In this document: positions 56,447 through 64,000 of the stretch, in pieces
How positions within the stretch are numbered: the first letter of the stretch is position 1
How the letters are laid out: every line of letters begins with the position of its first letter
Source of the DNA: Diphasiastrum complanatum
Lineage: Eukaryota; Streptophyta; Lycopodiopsida; Lycopodiales; Lycopodiaceae
Assembly (NCBI GenBank): GCA_029204225.1
Contig: CM055092.1
Coordinates: 72,659,074 to 72,723,073 of the forward strand
Reading direction: 5' to 3'
DNA: 64,000 bases
Translations under genes and position numbers: made by a program
The notes under the pieces: model-generated
Database searches by the model: none
What the model saw: only the letters and a program-made list of their open reading frames with translations
Told to the model about the DNA's origin: nothing

Positions 56447-57717
56447 AAACATAGGTTTTATTACCCTCCGATAAAAAGACGTAAATGTCTTACCTAATTT
56501 AACTATAGACATTAAATGCCCTTGCCTTCAAATGAAACGGTTTCACATGAAATGACATGGAAGGACTCGAGCTTTGAGATTGAGCGGTAAGTGCATATTT
56601 TGAAATGGGCTTGACTCTTCCATGTGAAACCACCCTAAACCCTAAGGTTGATTAGGTTGAACCATTGAAGTTGCGACACATTATTGTGTACCTAAAAGGG
56701 AAAGAATATGGCTATTGTGTACCTAAAAGGGAAAGAATATGGTGACTTGAGACTCACCACCTTTCATTTTCTAAACAAGAAAACACAAGTAAAACCACTT
56801 TTGACTTTCTAATGCAAAAAGCACAACCACGTTGGTCCTTTATAATAAAGAAGGCACACCTAAAATCACTTTTATGTGTCAACGGAGTTTCTATAAAAGT
56901 CAACATTGAAATCATACCCTAACTTGTAAAAGTATGTGCCCAATAAACATTGTGTCATTTCTAACGACGTTATTGCAATAACTTGGTCTTGTAGATGCAC
57001 CTTTACATACAAGTCTAAAATAGCAAAAAAAATAATGTTTCTTTTTCTTGCATGCATGCTCATGCTTTAGATACACCTCTCTATATGCAAGTCATAAATA
57101 GCAAAATATTCATGTACTTCTCTTTTTCTTGCATGCATGTCTAGGCTCTCAACTTACATAACCCACCAACATCATTGCCAACAACTATCGTCATATAAAG
57201 ATTATATGTTAGCATTCACAAAATCATTTCGTATTACTTTTTTGTTGTCATATCTCTACCTATCATGCACACACTTTGATTCAGAGTTCAATCTTTGAAA
57301 TAACAAAAGAACATTGCTAACCATTATGCCATGATTCCAAGGCAACTAGGATTCATAAAAAGCTAATTACCTTGCATTCAATCTTAGATAATCACATATT
57401 TTATTCAAAATATCTATAGCAAGGCCTTTATGGTATCAACAACATTCTTGTTAATTAAAAAATCCCCCTTAAACCCACTTTTCACTTTTTAATGAAACAA
57501 GAATGAAGTAACAATGGGCATACCACAAAGTCATTGCCAGAAATTCATTGAATAAAACGTGTGATTGTTTAAGATTGGATGCAAAGTAATACCTACATTT
57601 TGAATCCTAGTTGTCTTGGAAATGTGGCATAATGGTCAACATTTCTTTTTCTTACCTCAAGGATTAAACTAATGATTGAGAAAGCGGACATCTCTCGAGA
57701 ATCAAATTGGTAATAAA
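56446..57717. other. No gene; small tandem repeat
   Basis: ATTGTGTACCTAAAAGGGAA followed by AGAATATGG occurs at 56,683 and 56,714 (31-bp period). The remainder is AT-rich and has no recognised feature. Confidence 0.4.
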
Positions 57718-58060
57718 CGTTCTTGTTGAATATTAAGTAACTCTCACTCTTCTTCCGGAATATCACAGACAATGAAATGTATGGTTGTCCTCGATGCCTA
57801 ATTGTAATTACATTCCTTTACATCAGAATATCAGAATCAGTGAATTGCATGGTTGTCTTAGATGCCTAATAGTTTTCACAATTTATCTGAACGGTTGTCT
57901 TAGATGCCTAATAGTTTTCACAATTTATCTGAACGGTTGTCTAAGACACCTATACTGATACTCTCATCAGAGCAGCTCATTAAATATTTGTTCTCCAAGT
58001 AATCCGAGATCTTTTAATAGGAATTTGTTTTATTAGATGGCATCAACATCTAAGCCAACA
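57718..58060 (+). repeat. Family B LTR, 3' part only
   Basis: It matches the LTR end at 49,035-49,352 from TTCTTGTTGAAT to AAGCCAACA. It has an exact 42-bp duplication (GGTTGTCTTAGATGCC at 57,851 and 57,893). The 5' two thirds of the LTR are missing. Confidence 0.75.
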
Positions 58061-58063
58061 GAG

Positions 58064-58076
58064 TGGTATCAGAACA
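58064..58076 (+). other. Primer-binding site, tRNA-iMet type
   Basis: TGGTATCAGAACA, 3 bp after the LTR end. Only one site is present here, unlike 49,357 and 60,921. Confidence 0.75.
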
Positions 58077-58196
58077 AGGTGTTTTTGGATTACTAGAGTC
58101 CAGGATATATATCAGGATCTATAGGAACCTAATACGTTCTTGTTTTTCTAGAGCTAGTTCATATTCTATCTATGTAATCTTTGTTCCTCGATTTTA

Positions 58197-59189
58197 ATGG
58201 AAGGTTCAACCTTAGAGATCCGTCTGATCAACAAGTTCAACGGAGATGATTTTCACATGTGGAAATTCAAGATGAGGATGATCTTAATCGAGAAGAAGCT
58301 ATGGGAATACGTAAACGGTTCAATAGCTAGACCGGCATGGCGATACATATCATCATGTGATGTGCACCATCAGTTCATAGCCATCTACACTCCACAGCAA
58401 AATGGCGTAGCTGAGCAAAAGAACCGAACACTATTGGAAGTTGCACGATCCATGATTGTCATCTCCCAATTACCCAAGAATTTTTGGGCTGAAGCAATTT
58501 CTACAGCCTGCTATCTGCAAAATTATTCCAGCACGAAGGCAGTGGACTCCAAGACACCATTTGAAGCCTACTACGGCTACAAACCAAGTCTGAAACACTT
58601 GCATGTATTTGGATGTCTCTACTATGCTCAAATTCCGTCTGATTTGAGAAAGAAGTTAGACCCAGTAAGCTGTAAATATATTTTTATCGGCTATTCAATG
58701 TCACACAAGGCTTATCACATTTATGATATTCAGACAGATCATATTTTAGTCAGTCGCGACATTGTCTTCCTTGAAGACAAATTCCATGATTTTAAGCAGA
58801 AGCAGCCAATGCAGGAGTTTGTCCCAACAACTACATTTACCATCGATGAACCTAGACCCACAATTGTTCAACCACAAGCTAAAGCTATCTTAGTCATTCA
58901 CCTAGGAGAAACATTCACTCAAGCACCTGTAGTTAGAAGGTCTGCAAGACAACGACAACAACCTGATTGTTTTGTCCCTCAGGCGTTTATCAGTCATGAT
59001 GAACCTGCCACTGTTGTAGAAGCATTGTCAATGTCAGATGCAAATGAATGGAAAGCTGCCATGGATGCTGTGTTGGAATTTAATCTAACTCCTACTCATT
59101 CCAACAGCCCTTCTTCCTTCTCTAATTTTTTACTCTTTCAAATGAAACCTATAGAAAATGAACTGTTTTTCAACAATTTGCATATTTGA
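58197..59189 (+). pseudogene. Copia (family B) gag-integrase deletion fusion, 330-aa open frame
   Basis: The frame starts like B gag (MEGSTLEIRLINKFNGDDFH, LWEYVNGSIARP) but after about 45 aa jumps directly into the middle of integrase: HHQFIAIYTPQQNGVAEQKN, LPKNFWAEAISTACYLQNYS, LKHLHVFGCLYYAQIPSDLR and FIGYSMSHKAYHIYDIQTDH. The integrase Asp residues are lost, the Glu is kept. The linker (ARQRQQPDCFVPQAFISHDE) leads to the RT start SMSDANEWKAAMDAV, where the 3' LTR begins; the last about 38 aa are read from the LTR. Zinc knuckle, protease, RT and RNase H are gone. Two deletions kept the frame open. No function is expected. Confidence 0.9.
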
Positions 59190-60916
59190 ACTAATTGTCA
59201 CTATAGTCTGCATTTTTGCTCAGGTTTTTTCTGACAGGCGACAATTAGGGCAAAATGCGACACTGCATTTTTCCATGCAATTTTTGACAAGCGACAATTA
59301 GGGCAAAACATGACACTGCATTTTTACACGCAGTTAATGACACACGAAAAATGTGACACTTGTCTTTAAAATTGCAAAGGTGCCCTACAAATGCCGATGG
59401 TGTCCTACAAATGCCAAATGTTGCCCTTAACTAAAAGCAAAAGCAAAAAATCCAAGGAGTGTCGCATCGTCCATCTGTGGATTTACAAGGGATTCCAAAT
59501 AGCAAATCATTTTGTCTTCACGTTCCAACAATGAACCAATCTATTGATCAGTTTAGTAGCTGTTAAGTATCTTGTAAATGTAAAGCTAGAATAATGCAAG
59601 ATCTTCCAGCTGCTATAAATGTAAATGAGCAATTGAAGATATGATAATTCATCATATATCAGAGGATGATCTGACAGAGATAAAACGACCGGAACAAGTC
59701 TTTTAGTAGATGACTCCTCAGAGTTAGTGATTATAGAGAGAGAGTGTGAGATATTCAAAACTTTAGCAATTGTTTTAAATCTATAATTAGGATCATGCGC
59801 TTATCAGCACAATTGTATTGTGATCTAATTGTTGTATTTACAACATTATTATACTGATTCGCTATTGTTTTACACCATCACATTCTTGTTGAATGATAAT
59901 AACTCTCACTCCTCTTACACAAACATTATTATAAGAGAAATGTATGGCTGTCTCTAACGTCTAAATTAGTTCTACATTCTCTTCATATCAGATTATCAAT
60001 ATTAGGAAGATTGCATGGTTGTCACAGATGCCTAATTATTGGAGGGTTTGCGGATCCTAAGGCAACCCTAACCCTAGTTAATAAGTGAGAGGGATTTGGC
60101 ACCCTGCGTATGTAAGTCCAACCCGATGATCACATAGAGATTTGATTAGTTGAAAGTCAATAAAAGGACTTTAGGCCTTTTTGTGAAACTTTTAATGTCG
60201 TAGGGCCTAAATGTCAAGTTGAATAATTTTGGGTTTCCCTCCAATTTGGATGGTTCCCACTCTTTTTTAAATTTGAATAATTAGAGAGGCAAAAATGGAC
60301 CAATAGGATTCAGAGGCCAGGGTCCTCCTCCTCATTTCAATAAAGCAGATTGGTTTTCTTCTGAAATGGATTGATGAATGTCCTTGATCTCTATCACTTT
60401 TTCTCCATCTCTCATGCTTTCTTTGGATTTGGCTAATTGTTGGATCTGATTGTTATTGGAATTGCATGTTGTTATATTTTTTATGAGAGAGAAAGGGAGA
60501 GAAAGAAAGAGTAAGCTATCTTGTTGTGGATCGTAGTGTTAATGGATTGTAGTGTTAGTGGATGTAGTGTTAATGCTTAACAGTTAATGGATGTTAGAGT
60601 TAGATTTGGATCTTCCATTCATGCTGAAATCTAAACTATACTATCGCTCTCATGGGAACGAATTTATGCGTGACAACTAACTGCGTCTCTTTGATGCTAG
60701 ATTGATTAGATCCTGGATTGAGGTTAGGCAAGGAAAGAAACCCACTACACTAATCGTTTCTTGCAATCTCTCTTTCACGGCAGTCTAAGTCTCCTACACT
60801 GATAATTCGATTCAGCACAAAAGAATAGCTTGTAAACTCCATTCTCTAAGTAATCCACGATCCTATTAATAAGAATTTTTGTTTCATCAGTTGACCATAT
60901 TTCTAAAATGTCAACA
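59071..60916 (+). repeat. Family B LTR holding a solo D LTR
   Basis: It starts TGTTGGAATTTAATC and ends GTCAACA. Without the 718-bp insertion (60,037-60,749 plus TSD) it is about 1,128 bp, in line with the 1,146-bp copy at 48,207. It serves both as 3' LTR of the element at 58,064 and 5' LTR of the one that follows. TATA-like GCTATAAAT near 59,612. Confidence 0.88.
60037..60749 (+). mobile_element. Solo LTR of element D (713 bp), TSD CTAAT
   Basis: It is flanked by CTAAT at 60,032-60,036 and 60,750-60,754. It starts TATTGGAGGGTTTGCGG and ends AAACCCACTACA, matching the D 3' LTR (40,963-40,178, minus strand). The TATA part is deleted. The split B LTR continues normally on both sides (GATGCCTAAT and TTTCTTGCAATCTC). 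Confidence 0.9.
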
Positions 60917-60920
60917 GATG

Positions 60921-60976
60921 TGGTATTAGAGCTGATAATTTCCATTTTTTGAACCCACAAAGGTGGTATCAGAGCC
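60921..60976 (+). other. Two tRNA-iMet primer-binding sites 43 bp apart
   Basis: TGGTATTAGAGCT at 60,921 and TGGTATCAGAGCC at 60,964, the same arrangement as at 49,357-49,412. Confidence 0.75.
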
Positions 60977-61086
60977 ACTGGTTTATTGGATTACTAGAGT
61001 CTAGGACTTATAATAGAACTTAATACGTTCTAGTTCTATATAGCTGGTTCATTCAATTTTTGTTTTATCTCTGCTACTCAATTACA

Positions 61087-62140
61087 ATGGAAGGTTCAAC
61101 CTCAGAGATCCTTGATCAAAAAATTCAACGGAGATGACTTCCACATGGGGAAGTAAGATGAGGATGATCTTGACCGAGAAGGAGCTTTGGGATATGTAAA
61201 CGGTTCAATAGCCAAACCAACAGAACTTGAACTGCTTCCAACATGGAAAGCAAATGATGGCAAAACACTTGCCATTGTATCCTTGAATTTGAAGGACACT
61301 CAGATTGCTCATGTATCAAACAACAACACCTCCAAAAAAGCGTGGGACATTCTTACACTTATTTATGAGACTTCAGATGTATCGACTCGTCTCTTCCTGA
61401 GGAAGAAAGTCCTCACACTCAAAATGAGCGAAGGCACCTCAGTCAGTGATCATCTAAACGATTTCAAACAGTTGCTGAATCAACTTGCTACCATAGGTTC
61501 CCCTATATCAGAAGAAGACTCAACGATGTCTCTTCTCACCAGTCTTCCATCCTCCTGTGACAACCTAGTATTGCTTTTGAGGAATACCTTTGCGTTGTCT
61601 CTCCAGAAGCTGACAACAAGTTTATTGTAGGAAGAAGTCAGGAGAAAAAGCTTATCAACTACGAGTACCAAGTCAATGGCATTGTACTCTAATAAGCATC
61701 AATCCAAGAAAAAGAACTTCAAGGACAAGAAGACGAAGGCAGAGCAGCCAGATTCAACGCAACAATTACAGCAGCAGCACATTCATCAACAACAATCATC
61801 CAAGACCAAACTCTTTTGCAGATTTGCAAAAGATCAAACCACGACATTAAGGATTGTCGCGTCCTCAAGCACAATAAAGCGATGAAAAAGATGCAGCAGC
61901 ACCAAGACGGAGGTTCTGACTCTATCAAAAATTTCCAAGAGGATGACAAGGCTCTGATGGTACAAGACCAACCAAGTAGAGATGCCTATCAATGGTATCT
62001 TGATTCAGGTGCTTCACAACACATGACACCATGTAAGAACCTGTTTTCTACTCTCACAACAACAGATTCAAAGTACATTTTCTTCGGCGACTCAAGTTCA
62101 TATGATGTTGATACAGGTCAGAGATCTCATCAGTCGTGAT
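61087..62140 (+). pseudogene. Copia (family B) gag and protease, integrase deleted
   Basis: The ATG at 61,087 starts MEGSTSEI but small deletions break the frame. The main gag frame 61,187-61,630 reads YVNGSIAKPTELELLPTWKA, KAWDILTLIYETSDVSTRLF, NDFKQLLNQLATIGSPISEE and LLTSLPSSCDNLV. The zinc knuckle region (61,805-61,860) reads FADLQKIKPRH-type broken frames, so the first two Cys are damaged. Protease: YQWYLDSGASQHMTPCKNLF, DSGA intact. At 62,100 the frame jumps to the integrase C-terminal motif (RDVVFLEDKFHDF), so pre-integrase and integrase are deleted. Confidence 0.88.
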
Positions 62141-62570
62141 GTTGTCTTTCTTGAAGACAAATTCCATGATTTTAAGACCAATACATGAGTCTGTCACAGC
62201 AGCTCCATTCTCCATCGATAGGCATCGACCTACGAATGTTCAAGTACAGGAGATTGTCCCAACAACTCCACTCACCATTGATGGGCCTAGACCCACGATT
62301 GTTCAATCACAAGTTGAAGCTATTTCAGTCATGTACCCAGGAGAAACATCCACTCAAGCACCTGCAGTTTGAAGGTCTGCAAGACAACGACAACAACCTG
62401 GTCGTTTTGTCCCTCAGGCGTTCATCGGTCATGATGAACCTGCCACTGTTGCAAAAGCACTATCAATGCCCAATGTAGACGAATGAAAAGCTGCCATTGT
62501 TGAACCTGCCACTCTTGCAAAAGCACTGTCAATGCCCAATGCAGACGAATGAAAAGCTGCCATGGATGCT
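62141..62570 (+). pseudogene. Copia linker with tandem duplications
   Basis: This holds the integrase-RT linker of family B (MYPGETSTQAPAV, ARQRQQPGRFVPQAFIGHDE in pieces). GAACCTGCCACT starts at 62,436 and 62,502: a 66-bp tandem duplication that repeats the start of RT (CCCAATG...GACGAATG). Confidence 0.75.
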
Positions 62571-64000
62571 GAGTACCATTCCTTGATGAAAAACAAGACC
62601 TAGAGTCTTGTCAATCCTCTTGCAGGTATAAAACCTATTGACTCTAAATGGATCTTCAAGCTAAAGCTTAAGCCATATGGATCAATATCCAAATGGAAAG
62701 CTCATCTAGTGGTAAAAAGGTTTTGAGCAAGTCTATGGAATAGATTACACTGACACCTTTAATCCAATGGTAAAGCATCAATCTATTCGCACCTTGCTAG
62801 CTATTGTTGTTGCACAAGATCTGGACATTCACCAGATGGACATCTAGACATCATTCCTTCACGGATATATACAAGAAGACATATTCATTTATCAGCCAGA
62901 AGGTTACGTCCTTCAAGGCAAGGAGCATTTGGTATGCAAATTGCATAAGGTGTTATATGATCTTAAGCAAGCTACCAGGGCCTGGTATGAAATAATCAAT
63001 CACTTCTTGTTGCAGCATAATTTCACTTCTTGCTCCGCAGACTCTAATGTGTATCTCAAATGCAAATGATCAAGTAATGTTGTAATAGCATTATACGTTG
63101 ATGATTCCTTAATTATCAGCAATTCAAATCAATTATTACAGGAAACCAAAACTCTACTTTCATCAGAGTTTGAGATAACTGATTTAGGCCCAGTCCATTA
63201 CCTTCTTGGTGTGGAGATCAACAGAGATCACGCAAGCAGAAGAGTCGCTATAAGCCAAGAATCCTATTTAATCAATGTACTTCGCAAATATCGCATGGAG
63301 GACTACAAGCCCTCAGACACACCTATGGATCCAAGATCTAAGCTATCCAAAGACATGTGCCCCAAAACTGAAGCAAATCAACAAAAAATGTGCAAGTATT
63401 CTTATCAGTCCATCATAGGATCTATAATGTATTCTATGATCTGCACATGACCTGATCTAGCATATGCAGTAAGCACATTGTCTCAATACATGTCCAATCT
63501 AGGCTTACAGCACTGGAAAGCTCTGCAAAGAGTACTGAAGTACATTCAAGCTACGAAGCACTATGCTTTGAGCTATAATGACAATATAGAAGCTGCACTC
63601 ACACTGACCACCTATTCAGATTCTGATTGGGCAGGAGACGTGGATACCAAATAATCCACATCGGTTTATATTTGTTTCCTTGTAGGAGGACCCATCTCAT
63701 GGAACAACAAAAAGCAGAAATGCATTTCGTTGTCCTCTATAGAATCCGAATATGTTGCAGCTACAAAGCAGTGAAGGAGATAATTTGGCTATGGAGGTTG
63801 TTGCTGGATCTGCAATTCCCACAGATCGGTCCAACAATACTCCAGTGCGACAATCAAAGCTGCATAGCTCTATCTCTGAACCCACAAACTCATAATAGAA
63901 CTAAGCATTAGAAGTTTAATTCCATTTTCTTAGAGAGAAAGTTCAGAATAAAGATGTTGTACTAAGTTACTGTCATATTGACAGTATGTTGGCTGATATT
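62571..64000 (+). pseudogene. Copia (family B) RT and RNase H remnant, runs off the window
   Basis: RT motifs in several frames: SKWIFKLKLKPYGSISKWKA, IHQMDI, VLYDLKQATRAWYE, ALYVDDSLIISNSNQ with YVDD intact, FEITDLGPVHYLLGVEINRD and YLINVLRKYRMEDYKPSDTP. It continues QSIIGSIMYSMICT. RNase H: TYSDSDWAGDVDTK, then SLSSIESEYVAATKAVKEII and LQCDNQSCIALSLNPQTHNR. At least six stops or shifts are visible. The 3' LTR would lie beyond 64,000. Confidence 0.88.

Overview
The window looks like intergenic DNA from the nucleus of a land plant with a large, retrotransposon-rich genome. Coding remnants are almost all Ty1/copia and Ty3/gypsy polyproteins, primer-binding sites match plant initiator tRNA-Met, and the one recognisable resident gene is a plant-type HOTHEAD-like GMC oxidoreductase. 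The base composition is AT-rich. I cannot name the species. A seed-free plant or other large-genome plant would fit, but that is only an impression.

Layout. 1-2,690 is a decayed copia element (called family A here), followed by an antisense gypsy integrase tail (2,738-3,262) and the 3' end and LTR of another gypsy-type element (5,413 onward). 7,736-13,768 holds mostly minus-strand copia pieces joined at abrupt chimeric junctions. 14,620-15,850 is a minus-strand gypsy gag with a 232-bp internal duplication. 15,955-22,240 holds further copia pieces in both orientations, including a solo LTR with a perfect 5-bp target-site duplication (TSD) at 18,973-19,762. 22,914-25,780 is a family A gag/protease remnant with its LTR. 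25,781-26,700 is an unexplained GC-rich block.

29,287-42,587 is the best-preserved structure and the main discovery. A plus-strand LTR element (C1) has been interrupted by two later insertions. One is a complete minus-strand relative (C2, 34,265-40,130, TSD TAAAG). The other is a short non-coding element (D, 40,178-42,452, TSD CTACT). Removing each insert and one TSD copy makes the C1 flanks line up with C2. C2 has no recognisable polymerase but encodes a 472-aa protein with two tandem Gag-capsid-like domains. The C1 leader carries an antisense fragment of a host gene that I read as the splicing protein pinin, with a probable intron remnant.

42,588-46,657 contains a gypsy integrase tail, tandem repeats and inverted family A LTR pieces. 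46,658-48,200 is a copia gag/protease remnant cut by a family B LTR (48,207-49,352), which is followed by a B internal region up to 51,735. The GMC oxidoreductase gene lies on the minus strand at 53,198-55,476 (three exons seen, one frameshift, last exon not found). 57,718-64,000 is a tandem B array: partial LTR, deleted internal region, LTR (itself holding a solo D LTR with TSD CTAAT), then a second internal region running off the window.

No rRNA, tRNA gene, CRISPR array or bacterial feature was seen. LTR ends are given exactly only where TG/CA ends, PPT, PBS or TSDs support them; other limits are approximate.
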